From Fuerstiella sp. (GTDB taxonomy: Bacteria > Planctomycetota > Planctomycetia > Planctomycetales > Planctomycetaceae), in contig JAKVAY010000043.1 of NCBI GenBank assembly GCA_022447185.1, positions 1-64,000 of the forward strand: a stretch of DNA of 64,000 nucleotides, in the 5' to 3' direction. Below the pieces are notes generated by a model, which was not told the DNA's origin, ran no database searches, and saw only the letters and a program-made list of their open reading frames with translations. The first letter of the stretch is position 1; the number at the start of each line of letters is the position of its first letter. Shown in pieces: positions 1 to 9,387 of this stretch. Position numbers and translations under genes: made by a program.

Positions 1-1121
1 GGGAAAAGCAACGAGTGGAGTCGGCGGTGCCGGTTACCATGATCGCCGGCGATACAGAGAAGATGCGTACCGGCTTCATGCTGATTCGCGGCGAGTACGA
101 CCGCCGCAGCGACGTCGTCAACACCGCGGCACCGGCGAGCATCATGCCGTTTCCGGAATCCCTTCCATCCAATCGTCTGGGACTGGCCCGCTGGCTTACC
201 GACGCCGCGAATCCGTTAACGGCGCGCGTGGTTGTGAACCGCTACTGGCAAATGTGTTTTGGACTCGGCATCGTTAAGACGTCCGAGGATCTGGGAACAC
301 AGGGTGAATTGCCGGCGCATCCTGCGCTACTCGACCATCTGGCCGTAGGCTTTGTGGAATCCGGCTGGGACGTCAAAGGTCTCTTGCGAAAACTGGTCAC
401 ATCGGCCACGTACCGCCAGTCAAGTGTCCAGGGAAGGCAGCTGGCCCGTCTGGACCCGGAAAACCGCTGGCTGGCCCGCGGGCCACGCCGGCGCCTGCCT
501 GCCGAATTCCTGCGCGACAACGCTCTGGCCGTCAGTGGACTGCTGGTCGACAAACGTGGGGGTCCCGGAGTCAATCCCTACCAGCCGTCGGTGTTGTTCG
601 GCGCAAACGCCATCGGAGCCGCAAACACTCGGTTCAGTCAAGGCACCGGATCCGATCTGTACCGCCGCAGCCTGTACACCTACTGGAAGCGCCAAATCCC
701 CGCTGCCAATCTGCGGATTCTGGGAGCCGACGGCCGCACCAAATGTCGGACCCGTCGAGAAATAACCAATACACCCCTGCAGGCCCTGGTAATGTTGAAT
801 GATCCGCAGTTTGTTGAGGCCGCCCGGGTGCTGGCCGAACGTGTTTACCGCGAAGGCGGTCAGTTGCCCGAACAACGAATCGGTCTGGCGTTTCGTCTGG
901 CCACGTCGCGGCGAGCCACTCCGGAGGAACTGCAAATCCTGCTGGCGGAGTTTCATGATCGTCTCATGGATTTCTCGAAAAGCCCGTCCTTGGCACAGGC
1001 CTATCTCACGGAGCGCGGCCAACATCAACCCGCAGCCGATATTACAGCCGTCGACCTGGCGGCATATGCGGCCGTCGCCAGCCTCATCCTGAATCTGGAC
1101 GAGAGCCTGACGAGCAACTAG
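1..1121 (+). CDS. DUF1553 domain protein, C-terminal part (5' end outside window)
   Basis: The frame is open from base 3 through the left edge, so this is the C-terminal part of a larger gene; an internal GTG at 15 is not a convincing start. The visible ~370 residues carry the usual DUF1553 features: an NRLGLARWLTDAANPLTAR stretch near residue 55, NRYWQMCFG, a GWDVKGLLRKLVTSATYRQS block, and NTPLQALVMLNDPQFVEAA near residue 255. In Planctomycetota this domain normally follows DUF1549 and often a cytochrome-c-like domain in large exported proteins of unknown biochemical role, frequently paired with DUF1501 proteins. No DUF1501 partner follows here; the next gene is convergent after only 27 bases. 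A complete homologue lies at 57645-59909. Confidence 0.9.
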   Translation, partial: EKQRVESAVPVTMIAGDTEKMRTGFMLIRGEYDRRSDVVNTAAPASIMPFPESLPSNRLGLARWLTDAANPLTARVVVNRYWQMCFGLGIVKTSEDLGTQGELPAHPALLDHLAVGFVESGWDVKGLLRKLVTSATYRQSSVQGRQLARLDPENRWLARGPRRRLPAEFLRDNALAVSGLLVDKRGGPGVNPYQPSVLFGANAIGAANTRFSQGTGSDLYRRSLYTYWKRQIPAANLRILGADGRTKCRTRREITNTPLQALVMLNDPQFVEAARVLAERVYREGGQLPEQRIGLAFRLATSRRATPEELQILLAEFHDRLMDFSKSPSLAQAYLTERGQHQPAADITAVDLAAYAAVASLILNLDESLTSN

Positions 1122-1148
1122 CCATGAAACCTGGAAGGCATAGCCTGT

Positions 1149-2168
1149 TCATCTGAGTCTTACACTCACCCGTTTGAATTCGATTCGTGGTTCCGTGGCA
1201 AGTGACCTTACGTAGATTGCAGGAGTTCCGTTTCCGCGAACTTCGTAAATTACGGTGGCTGCTTCAGGAATCATTCTTACCACATCATATTGAGGCTCGC
1301 CGTCTACCGGCGGACCAATAAAAAGTTCTTCCGGCCGTACGAAAAGACAGTCCTGTTGTTTAAACGACCGTCGTGTTTCTCCGGTCCATTCTCCAAAAGG
1401 AGTCACGCATCTGCCATCACGTTCCTCAAAAGAGACAAGATTGACCAAACCAAACGATCGGGCGATGCGATCGTCCACCGGGTCACGGTAGATACTCTGT
1501 GGTTGATCGGTCTGGACAATTTGTCCGCCATACATAACGCTGACACGATCGGCACATGACATTGCTTCAGCGGGATCATGTGTCACCATCACGGTCGAAA
1601 TTTTCGATGCTCTGAGGACTCGCAATGTCGTTTCACGTACATCCTGGCGTAGCTGGACATCAAGTCCGGAAAACGGTTCGTCCAGCAACATGACGTTGGG
1701 CGTTCTCACCATGGCTCTGGCCAGGGCAACTCGTTGTTGCTCACCGCCGCTGAGTGTGTGTGGCATCGACTCCAGGTGTTTTCCCAGTCCCACGTCGGCA
1801 AGCACTTGCCGGGCTCTTTCCTGGCTGACCTGACTCCGCCTGGCGGACATGCCAAACAGGACATTTCGCAGTGCGTTCAGGTGTGGAAAGAGAGCATAGT
1901 CCTGGAAGACAAATCCGACTTGACGGTGTTCCGGCAATTGATGTTTCGATGCATCCGAAACGACAGATTCACCAATGGACACAGTCCCTTGGTGTTGTCG
2001 TAAAAGCCCCGAAATGATTCTCAGCAGAGTCGATTTTCCGCTGCCCGACGGTCCCAGCAGGCAATGAATTTCCCCTGGGGCAACAGATAACGTCACGTCC
2101 TGCACGGCTTCCAGCCGGCCAAAACGGTGAGTGATATTCTGTATTTCAAGGCCCATCTGACTGATCAT
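1149..2168 (-). CDS. fbpC: Ferric iron ABC transporter, ATP-binding subunit (FbpC-like)
   Basis: 339-residue ABC ATPase that should energise the permease encoded just upstream. From the chosen start it shows Walker A GPSGSGKST at about 39-47, Q-loop FVFQDYALFP at about 87-96, signature LSGGEQQR at about 139-146 and Walker B NVMLLDEP at about 158-165. A TOBE-like C-terminal region of about 100 residues follows, as in the FbpC/PotA/CysA class. The start is set at 2168 because AAGGAG lies just before that ATG; a longer form from 2216 would overlap the permease stop by 35 bases and has no clear ribosome site. It is the last gene of a leftward fbpA-fbpB-fbpC order. The iron assignment comes from the binding protein; the ATPase alone could serve other anions or metals. 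Confidence 0.9.
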   Translation of the reverse strand: MISQMGLEIQNITHRFGRLEAVQDVTLSVAPGEIHCLLGPSGSGKSTLLRIISGLLRQHQGTVSIGESVVSDASKHQLPEHRQVGFVFQDYALFPHLNALRNVLFGMSARRSQVSQERARQVLADVGLGKHLESMPHTLSGGEQQRVALARAMVRTPNVMLLDEPFSGLDVQLRQDVRETTLRVLRASKISTVMVTHDPAEAMSCADRVSVMYGGQIVQTDQPQSIYRDPVDDRIARSFGLVNLVSFEERDGRCVTPFGEWTGETRRSFKQQDCLFVRPEELFIGPPVDGEPQYDVVRMIPEAATVIYEVRGNGTPAIYVRSLATEPRIEFKRVSVRLR

Positions 2169-2181
2169 TGTCTCCTTCCCG

Positions 2182-3831
2182 TTACTGAAGCGATCCAGTG
2201 GCGGTACCGTGATCATCCATCATACGGGTCAGGAGAACGACCGGTATCAGGCCAGCCACCACAATAGCCAGTGCCGATGTCGATGCTTCCGAGAGTCGTT
2301 CATCACTGGCCAGATGGTAGACCCTCACTGCGAGAGTGTCGAAATCAAATGGCCGCAGGATCAGAGTGGCTGGCAGTTCTTTCAGTACGTCCACAAACAC
2401 CAGCAGAGCTGCAGAAACAAGACTGCCTCGTAAAAGTGGCAGGTGCACCCTCCTTAACACTCCGACCTGTGATGATCCAAGTGTTCTGGCTGCATGGTCC
2501 ATCGTGGACGGTATCCTGGTAAATCCGGCTCCAATCACGTTTAACGGAATTGCCAAAAATCGGACCATGTAACCCATGAGAACAGCAAGCAGTGTCCCGC
2601 TGAGAAAGAGTCCCGGGTCTTTGTTCGTGAACTGTTCGATAAATTCCACGGCAAGATCTTCCAAGTACCAGATTGGCCCAAGTACTCCGATGGCAATAAC
2701 GCCACCGGGGATGGCATACCCCATTCCTGCGATCTGGACGGCCGTTCGTGTAACCGGCGACGAGGTTGCCCGTCGTATACAGGCCAGCAGCAATCCTGTG
2801 AAAACCGTAACAACCATCGCCAGTGACGCGACCAGCAAACTGTTTGTGATCAAGCCACCCAGTAGTTCGGCTGCCCGCGAATCCCCACGGGAAATCGTCA
2901 ACGCGATGAACCTGCCGACTGGTAACAGGAATCCAATACAGATTGGTGTCAGGCACAAAACTGTGACCGCGTACCCTTTGGCCCTTCCCAATACAGCCGG
3001 CTCTGCCATGCGAGTCCTCTGAGTCGAGTGGTGAAACCTTGCCGACTGACGAGCAATCATCTCTGAAAAAAAAACAAGCCCTGCGATTCCGAGCAGACAG
3101 ACAGATAATTGAGAAGCCGCCGTGTGAGATCCGCGGCTGATCCACGTTCGGTAGATCCCCGTTGAAAAAGTGTCTACGGCACAGTAATCCACAGCCCCGA
3201 ACTCGGCCAGTGTTTCCATCAGGACCAGAACAAGACCCGCGAAAATCGCCGGCCGGGCCAGAGGCAGAGCCAGGCGAAAAAAACGTTCCCATGGGCCGAT
3301 GCCCAGTGTGCGACTGGCCTCGGTGACTGACGCGGATTGACTGGAAAATCCGGTGCTCGCAGCAAGATAAACGTACGGATACAAGCCGAACGTCAGGATG
3401 GTGATAGCACCGGGTAAAGAACGAACTTCCGGAAACCAGTAGTCCCCATGCTCACATCCCGACAGCTCACGAAACCAGGTTTGTGCCGGTCCACTGAACT
3501 GAAAAAGGTCGGTCAAAGCATATGCTGACAGGTACGTTGGAATCGCCAGCGGAAGCAGCAGAGCCCAGCGCAAAATGCGGGACAATGGAAATCGACAATT
3601 GGTCACGATCCAGCCCGTTGAAACACCGATCAGGGCCGTTCCCGTACTCACCCCAACCGCAAGGAGGAGCGTATTAGCAATGTAATCACCAAGAACCGTC
3701 TCAGAAAGATGCTGCCAGACCCCTTCCGAGTCTTTAGTCACACTCCAAAGAATCGACAGGAGGGGTACCGACAGGAGTGTAGTGAATGTCCAGCAAAGAA
3801 CGGGCCAGACTGAACGTCGCCGAGGATTCAT
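2182..3831 (-). CDS. fbpB: Ferric iron ABC transporter, fused permease (FbpB-like)
   Basis: About 549 residues with two homologous halves of roughly six membrane spans each, the arrangement of FbpB/AfuB permeases. Each half has an EAA-type loop that contacts the ATPase: a SVTEASRTLGIGPWERFFR stretch in the first half and MDHAARTLGSSQVGVLRRV in the second. The start is uncertain. The ATG at 3831 opens MNPRRRSVWPVL, giving a basic cytoplasmic end before the first span; the alternatives upstream are TTG or GTG codons without a clear ribosome site. It ends 13 bases before the ATPase gene start and lies 110 bases downstream of the binding-protein gene, so the three are probably cotranscribed leftward. 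Confidence 0.88.
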   Translation of the reverse strand: MNPRRRSVWPVLCWTFTTLLSVPLLSILWSVTKDSEGVWQHLSETVLGDYIANTLLLAVGVSTGTALIGVSTGWIVTNCRFPLSRILRWALLLPLAIPTYLSAYALTDLFQFSGPAQTWFRELSGCEHGDYWFPEVRSLPGAITILTFGLYPYVYLAASTGFSSQSASVTEASRTLGIGPWERFFRLALPLARPAIFAGLVLVLMETLAEFGAVDYCAVDTFSTGIYRTWISRGSHTAASQLSVCLLGIAGLVFFSEMIARQSARFHHSTQRTRMAEPAVLGRAKGYAVTVLCLTPICIGFLLPVGRFIALTISRGDSRAAELLGGLITNSLLVASLAMVVTVFTGLLLACIRRATSSPVTRTAVQIAGMGYAIPGGVIAIGVLGPIWYLEDLAVEFIEQFTNKDPGLFLSGTLLAVLMGYMVRFLAIPLNVIGAGFTRIPSTMDHAARTLGSSQVGVLRRVHLPLLRGSLVSAALLVFVDVLKELPATLILRPFDFDTLAVRVYHLASDERLSEASTSALAIVVAGLIPVVLLTRMMDDHGTATGSLQ

Positions 3832-3940
3832 GACACACTCAAATCGTGACAGTTTGCGTTCTGTGAAATACGTGAACACCCGCGACAACCGCGTTCACGT
3901 ACTGGAAAAACTTCGGCAGAAGAACTCGTTCCGCCAGGAC

Positions 3941-4951
3941 CTAACGCCATCCCGCCCGGTCCATAATTCTGACTGCTGAGGCATTGTTGCCACCGAAAGC
4001 AGCAGCGTTCACATTATCCTCCTTGAATGTGCCAAAACTCTTCAACACAGGGACGGTTTCCACTCCCATCACCACAGGGTACTCATTATTTCCAGCCGCA
4101 AACGTCTTCTGGGCGATCGGACTCGTCAGAAATTCCACGAACTTGATTGCATTAGATTTGTTGGGAGCGTGTGTACAGACACCGACGCCTGACACATTAA
4201 CGTGTGTACCACGATCTTTCTGATTCGGAAATACAACGGCGACCTTGGCCGCGGCAGCCTTTTCTTCCGGTGTCCCACCCAGCATTCGAGCAAAATAATA
4301 CGAGTTGGCAACAGCCACATCAGCCTCCCCGGCAGCAACCCCTTTGATCTGATCGCGGTCTCCCCCCTGTGGTTTACGGGCCATGTTGGCAACAAGTCCG
4401 CGGCACCACGTCTCCGCCCCTTTTACTCCATGCGCCTGGATCATCGATCCGACAAGTGATTGATTGTAGATATTACTGCTGCTGCGAATCAGAATTCGCC
4501 CTTTCCATTTTGGCGTGGCGAGATCCTCATAGCTGATGATCTCCCCATCCTTGACTCGAGTCTTCGACCGCAAAATGATTCGGGCTCGCTTGGTGAGACC
4601 AAACCAGAGTCCCTTCGGGTGTCGGAGGTTTGCAGGTACGCGTTTCATCAACAGGCTTGTGGAAACCGGCTGAAACACACCCTGACGTTCTGCCTGGAAG
4701 AGTCGCCCGGCATCAACAGTGATAAAAACATCTGCCGGACTGCGTTTGCCCTCGCGTTTGAGTCGGGCAAGCAATGCGTCTGAGTTGCCCTCGATGAGCT
4801 TGACTTGAATACCTGTCTGTTTCTCGAAGACAGAATAAATCTCATCATCAGTGTCGTAATGACGCGCCGAATAGACATTGACCACTTCGGCGGCCGGGCT
4901 CGACGAGGAGACCAGCAAAATAACGAGACATCCCAATACCGATCGCAACAT
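3941..4951 (-). CDS. fbpA: Periplasmic iron(III)-binding protein (FbpA/FutA family)
   Basis: 336 residues beginning with the signal peptide MLRSVLGCLVILLVSSSSPAAE, then VVNVYSARHYDTDDEIYSVF, a typical FbpA/FutA opening. GVAAGEADVAVANSYYFARM, about two thirds in, contains the paired tyrosines that bind ferric iron in this family. DKDRGTHVN-like and SNAIKFVEFLTSP segments also match the family. The start at 4951 is chosen because GGAG lies seven bases upstream and a signal peptide begins there; the 69-codon upstream extension looks non-coding. It is the first gene of the leftward iron importer. The substrate call is by family resemblance; a related anion- or polyamine-binding protein is less likely because of the tyrosine pair. 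Confidence 0.88.
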   Translation of the reverse strand: MLRSVLGCLVILLVSSSSPAAEVVNVYSARHYDTDDEIYSVFEKQTGIQVKLIEGNSDALLARLKREGKRSPADVFITVDAGRLFQAERQGVFQPVSTSLLMKRVPANLRHPKGLWFGLTKRARIILRSKTRVKDGEIISYEDLATPKWKGRILIRSSSNIYNQSLVGSMIQAHGVKGAETWCRGLVANMARKPQGGDRDQIKGVAAGEADVAVANSYYFARMLGGTPEEKAAAAKVAVVFPNQKDRGTHVNVSGVGVCTHAPNKSNAIKFVEFLTSPIAQKTFAAGNNEYPVVMGVETVPVLKSFGTFKEDNVNAAAFGGNNASAVRIMDRAGWR

Positions 4952-5757
4952 AAATTTCTCCTGTAATAAAAAATATCTGTCAGGCCGTTGACCGACAGTT
5001 GATTTTCGTTTGGTGCTGCAGCAAATCCTCAAGCAGGAAATAGGCACTGACTGATCTGCCGCGAATGGAAGACTCAACCCAGGAAGAACTGACTCCAGCA
5101 TCCCACCGTAAACATCGAGGCTGTGGTGCGCCCGAAACAGCATGCGAATACGTTCCACTACAAGTTGGGAGGTCAGGATTGCCAGATCCGGACGACCAAC
5201 GGACCCTAATGTGGCTGTGACCTGAAGTGTCAGTGGCGCAGCGATGTCCGTTTTTTTAAGGGCTCTGGCAGCAGATCTCGGGCAAGTAATAACCTGTTTG
5301 TCTGGCGTAGGTGTGCCCCTCTCAAAATCGGCTCATGGTGCGGAAGGGATCAAGAAGCGCTGTATATTCCAATGCATTAACCGACTCATGAAAACGTTTC
5401 CCCAAACAGTAGATCAATCCACACAGCCCGGGCTGGACGGTCATCCGAATCTCTATCCAAACACCGTTGGACGAACTCCGTACAATCCACAAACTTCCCG
5501 GAACAGCCGGACAAACTTCATCCTCACAACGCTGTTGCTCCAATGTTTCGGCTTTGATTCCGACACCCTGGACGGCAAGTCAATCCACAGATCGCACATG
5601 AGATTGAGACTCTATCTCATTTTAGATAGGGGTTAGGGAAGGTTCAAGGCAATTACTTAGAACTTTAACAAAGAGACAGGACACATTGCCTCCAGGCCAC
5701 TGTCAGCTGAATCTTGTGTTGGTGGGCCTCAAATACGTGAACCGATTCAGAGACACG
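4952..5757. other. Gene-poor stretch upstream of fbpA
   Basis: About 800 bases with no ORF I can support. A 130-codon frame at 5244-5636 has no recognisable domain or convincing ribosome site. The fbpA promoter should lie in the first part, on the minus strand. The only striking structure is the palindrome at 5598-5620. Confidence 0.5.
5598..5620. promoter_or_regulatory. 23-bp near-perfect palindrome, possible operator
   Basis: Eleven base pairs flank a central A, with a single T-T mismatch at the eighth position. The two arms are ATGAGAT...ATCTCAT and GAG...CTC. The size and A/T-rich arms are compatible with a dimeric regulator site of the Fur/DtxR size class, and it lies between an iron importer and a possible small membrane-protein gene. 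It is, however, about 650 bases from the fbpA start, so the link to iron is inference only. Confidence 0.4.
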
Positions 5758-5922
5758 ATGCTCAGGACTCAGCAAGTTCAATCAGCAAGACATTTTTCAA
5801 GCGTCATGCTGCCCTTTGGGTCACTGTTTGTGATCGGAGTGATCTTTGTGTTGGGCATTCTTCGCGCATATCAAGCAAGAAGATTCACCAACGCAGAACT
5901 CGATTCCAAACAAGATCAGTAG
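5758..5922 (+). CDS. Possible small single-span membrane protein (54 aa)
   Basis: A short frame encoding a basic N-terminus, one convincing membrane span (LFVIGVIFVLGILRAY, about residues 23-38) and a charged tail ending AELDSKQDQ. This positive-inside, hydrophobic, polar layout is unlike the out-of-frame noise around it. The ribosome site is weak, and starts at 5686 (TTG) or 5806 (ATG) are also possible. No family is recognised. It sits 138 bases downstream of the palindrome at 5598-5620, which could be its operator. Confidence 0.35.
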   Translation: MLRTQQVQSARHFSSVMLPFGSLFVIGVIFVLGILRAYQARRFTNAELDSKQDQ

Positions 5923-6540
5923 CCGGTACCGGAATCTGCCTGGGTGAATCGATGATGTAAAGCATGCCGAGATCAACCTTTGCGATCAATATCCGAATAC
6001 CATAACAAAGACATATTGCTGCGGGGCCCGACTTTATGTGCAGACAAACCACAGACCGTGCCAGGGGACGCCCTCGACGTTGGTGAGTGTTGTCCCTGTT
6101 GAAGTAAGAACAGTCCTTGGAGGTCAACCATAGAGTCAAGACGATACCGAAGAAGCGTATGGACAGCAGGTGTTCCTCAACGACCACGCCACAGAATTGA
6201 TCCGGCGACACCTGTGAATGACACACAATCAAAAGAAAAAAGTGCCGATGCGGATCGTGACCTGTGACGGTCTTCCGGCTTGCGAAAAACTGTGTGCGAA
6301 TCTGCATACATTGCGTTGTGCAGAGATGGTTTTCAGTTCGTCAGAGACTTTTTACATGCCTATGTCGCGCAGCTGTCTGCTGTCCAGGAACGGTCGTGAT
6401 CGGCAGGTAAGGCGGAGCCTGAATTGGCCGGTAGGATGCCCCAGTTTTCTGTACTTTTGCGAACGACGTTCGAATCTGCGACACTGCCCGTTCGTCGATT
6501 GCAGTGACCATTGTTTTCAGCAGCCCTGTACAGAAGCCCA
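5923..6540. other. Gene-poor stretch upstream of the MFS gene
   Basis: About 620 bases without a supportable gene. A leftward 140-codon frame at 5885-6307 is rich in Cys, His and Arg with no domain-like pattern and is taken as chance. The MFS promoter should lie near the right end. Confidence 0.4.
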
Positions 6541-7995
6541 ATGACCGCAACGGAACCAACAGACATAGGCGAGTTGAAATCCCGCCGAACGACGCTCCTG
6601 ATTGTGTTCGTTGTTGTTTTCATTGATCTGCTTGGGTTCGGAATCGTTCTGCCGCTGCTGCCTCGCTACGGTCTCCATTTCCAGGCGTCGCTTTCGACGC
6701 TTGGACTGTTAATGGCGTCTTTTTCGGCAATGCAGTTCTTTTTTGCACCGATGTGGGGCAGCCTCTCCGATCGCATGGGACGACGGCCCGTCCTGCTTGT
6801 GGGATTGCTGGGTTCAACCTGTTCGTATTTGTTGTTTGGCTATGTGTCTGGATTCGAACGCGGACAGTTATTGTTTGGACTGGGAGCGATCCCCTGGTTG
6901 TTCATCACCCGAATCGGTGCGGGCATTGCCGGTGCCACAATTGCGACAGCCCAGGCAGTAATCGCCGACAGCACAGGCGTAGAAGGTCGCGGCAAAGGGA
7001 TGGCGTTGATTGGAGTGGCATTTGGAATCGGCTTCACATTTGGCCCGCTGATCGGAGCTGCCAATACTTCGGACGTACCGAGTCTGGCTCTGACAGATTC
7101 TCAGTTGGCAGTTGTCAAGGCCTGGCCTGATTCCACTGACTCGTTAGCAGTAGAGACGGTTATTGAGGAATTGGGACAACTCTCGGAGCGAGATTCGGCA
7201 GCATTGACCCGCTACTTCAACCTGCCACGTTCCAGATCTGAAACGAAAGCTGCTCTGCGGGAAGGCCCGTCGCAGCTACCTGGATTCATTGCTGCCGGTC
7301 TGTCGTTTATAGCGTTCCTGTTTGCATTCGCGCGGCTGCCTGAATCGCGACGGATCGCAAATACAGAGCTGAAATCTCAACGTGGTTTGAATCTGGGATC
7401 GCTGAAGCAGCACCTGCGAACACCTGTGTTTGCCTCAATTCTTATCTCCATTTTTATGACAACGTTTGCCTTTGCGCAGTTTGAAAGCACTCTTTCGCTA
7501 CTGACGCGTGAGTTTGGTTACGGAGATACGAGTAACTTTGTGTTCTTTGCTTACATCGGGTTCGTACTGATGATCGGACAGGGAGTCCTGGTACGTCGAA
7601 TGCTTCCTAGATTTGGCGAACATTTTATGGCGATCATGGGGGTCTCGCTGATGGTACTTGGATTTGTCGTCATTGGCCTGACGAGTGATGGCTATCTGCC
7701 TGGTTCTGTACTTTGGTACATCCTGCCGGTGATCACGATTGGATTTTCAGCGGTGACACCGTCGCTGCAATCCCTGTTGTCGCTTGCCGCATCTGGTGAC
7801 GAGCAGGGTGCTGTACTGGGAACCGGTCAAAGCCTGTCGTCATTGGCGCGGATACTTGGACCCTACACGGGAGTGCAGCTGCTCGGTGTGTCAACTGCGA
7901 CTCCATATTATCTGGCAGCCGGACTCATGGTGCTGGGTGCTGTACAGATCAGACGATTGAAGGCCTCAAACGCGATGAACCGCACAAAACCATAG
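6541..7995 (+). CDS. MFS transporter (drug:H+ antiporter, TetA/MdtG-like)
   Basis: 484 residues with about twelve membrane spans. Span 1 is LLIVFVVVFIDLLGFGIVLPLL, and the loop between spans 2 and 3 contains GSLSDRMGRRPVLL, the GxLaDrxGrrxxl signature of the major facilitator superfamily. ATIATAQAVIAD resembles span 5 of the TetA/drug-exporter branch. Between the spans near residues 175 and 260 there is an extra hydrophilic insert of roughly 70 residues that is longer than in typical 400-residue family members. The ATG at 6541 is chosen because it opens a short polar N-terminus before span 1; the preceding ten codons from 6511 lack a ribosome site. The substrate cannot be told from sequence. 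Confidence 0.88.
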   Translation: MTATEPTDIGELKSRRTTLLIVFVVVFIDLLGFGIVLPLLPRYGLHFQASLSTLGLLMASFSAMQFFFAPMWGSLSDRMGRRPVLLVGLLGSTCSYLLFGYVSGFERGQLLFGLGAIPWLFITRIGAGIAGATIATAQAVIADSTGVEGRGKGMALIGVAFGIGFTFGPLIGAANTSDVPSLALTDSQLAVVKAWPDSTDSLAVETVIEELGQLSERDSAALTRYFNLPRSRSETKAALREGPSQLPGFIAAGLSFIAFLFAFARLPESRRIANTELKSQRGLNLGSLKQHLRTPVFASILISIFMTTFAFAQFESTLSLLTREFGYGDTSNFVFFAYIGFVLMIGQGVLVRRMLPRFGEHFMAIMGVSLMVLGFVVIGLTSDGYLPGSVLWYILPVITIGFSAVTPSLQSLLSLAASGDEQGAVLGTGQSLSSLARILGPYTGVQLLGVSTATPYYLAAGLMVLGAVQIRRLKASNAMNRTKP

Positions 7996-8119
7996 CCACA
8001 GTGTCGACGCATTTTGCGACTGGATCTTCAGCCTCTCTGGAAAAATCTGACAACCGTCGGAATCGTGCCTCAGGCTCAGTGGCGCACACACCTTCATTCT
8101 GCAACAGGAATCCACTGAA

Positions 8120-9376
8120 ATGCATCGACTGCTCCAAGTGATGACTGCCGCGCTTGTTTGTTCGGCAACTGCATTGTGCACGGCCGATGAAGACGAAAAC
8201 TGGATCCGCATTCAGCTGGACGCTCGCTTTCGTTCAGAAGGAGCAGCTGCTGCGGATCTCAACAATGACGGTGTAATCGATGTCGTTGCCGGAGATGTTT
8301 GGTACCAGGCTCCAAAAGACAACACACATGACTACCTCGATGCTTCGAAGTGGATTCAGCGCGAAGTCCGGGAACCAGGTGAGTTCGTTGCCGGCAAGGG
8401 CTACAGCAACAGCTTTTGTAATTTCACCTATGATGTGAATGGTGACGGCTGGAATGACGTCATTTTGATTGGTTTCCCCGGCGAACCATTCCATTGGTAT
8501 CGCAATCCCGGACATTCGGGCAGCAACTGGATTGAACATCAAATCTGGACGAGTGCCTGCAACGAATCCCCGGAATTTGAAGACCTTGACAGCGATGGTA
8601 TTCCGGAACTGGTACTGGGCTCGCAGCCGGAAGCACAGATGGGATTTGTGCGCCTTCCTGGTTCAGCAGCAGCATCCGAAACTCAGGTGTTTCAACCAAT
8701 CAGCACACCATCAGCCATGCCCCAAGAGGCCGGAAATCGAGGCTCTGACAACGGGTCATTCCGTTATTCCCACGGTCTGGGAGTTACCGATGTCGACATG
8801 GACGGTCACAAGGACGTCGTCGTCAGATCCGGCTGGTGGAAATCACCAGGAAATACTGACGAACCGGCCCTGTGGGAATTCCACCCGATTCGAATTGCCA
8901 CGCCGGATGGCGAACAGCCACTTCCTGACAGCGGCAATATTTATGCCGCTGATTTCGATCTGGATGGCGACGCAGATCTGATTCTCAGTTCGGCGCACAA
9001 ATACGGTATCTGGTGGGCAGAGAATCCAGGTGATGGTGCATGGCAGCTGCACACTATTGACGACTCTTATTCACAAACGCACGCCATGGAAGAAGTGGAC
9101 ATTAACGGAGATGGTCAGCTGGATTACGTCACCGGAAAACGATTCTACGCGCACAACGGCGGCGATCCGGGCAGCAAGGGTGCGGTCGTCATGTACTGGT
9201 ACGAATTCAAAGCCGAAAATCACCGCGCGCCAAAGTTTCTGGCACATGAAATCGTGGCCGGTCGTGACACAGGAGTTGGTACTCAGTTCATGATTCGAGA
9301 CATGAATGCCGACGACCGCCCGGACATTATCCTGTCAAACAAAAAGGGCGTGAATGTTCTTTTGCAGAAACGCTGA
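8120..9376 (+). CDS. Secreted FG-GAP/VCBS beta-propeller protein
   Basis: 418 residues with a signal peptide (MHRLLQVMTAALVCSATALC, cleavage near residue 21). Seven calcium-binding loops of the D-x-D/N-x-D-G-x-x-D type are spaced through the protein: DLNNDGVIDVV, DVNGDGWNDVI, DLDSDGIPELV, DVDMDGHKDVV, DFDLDGDADLI, DINGDGQLDYV and DMNADDRPDII. This suggests a complete seven-bladed propeller in the periplasm or outside the cell, probably for binding. Such proteins are very common in planctomycetes and no enzymatic motif is visible. It ends eleven bases from the convergent stop of the DUF6580 gene. Confidence 0.9.
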   Translation: MHRLLQVMTAALVCSATALCTADEDENWIRIQLDARFRSEGAAAADLNNDGVIDVVAGDVWYQAPKDNTHDYLDASKWIQREVREPGEFVAGKGYSNSFCNFTYDVNGDGWNDVILIGFPGEPFHWYRNPGHSGSNWIEHQIWTSACNESPEFEDLDSDGIPELVLGSQPEAQMGFVRLPGSAAASETQVFQPISTPSAMPQEAGNRGSDNGSFRYSHGLGVTDVDMDGHKDVVVRSGWWKSPGNTDEPALWEFHPIRIATPDGEQPLPDSGNIYAADFDLDGDADLILSSAHKYGIWWAENPGDGAWQLHTIDDSYSQTHAMEEVDINGDGQLDYVTGKRFYAHNGGDPGSKGAVVMYWYEFKAENHRAPKFLAHEIVAGRDTGVGTQFMIRDMNADDRPDIILSNKKGVNVLLQKR

Positions 9377-9387
9377 CCGCGACAAAT

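Noticed and set aside
2345-3292. Leftward 315-codon frame within the permease gene
   Set aside because: Out-of-frame shadow of fbpB; it lacks the hydrophobic spans expected and is rich in Gly, Arg and Cys.
5244-5636. Rightward 130-codon frame upstream of the palindrome
   Set aside because: No ribosome site, no domain-like pattern and it ends through the palindrome region; not supportable as a gene.
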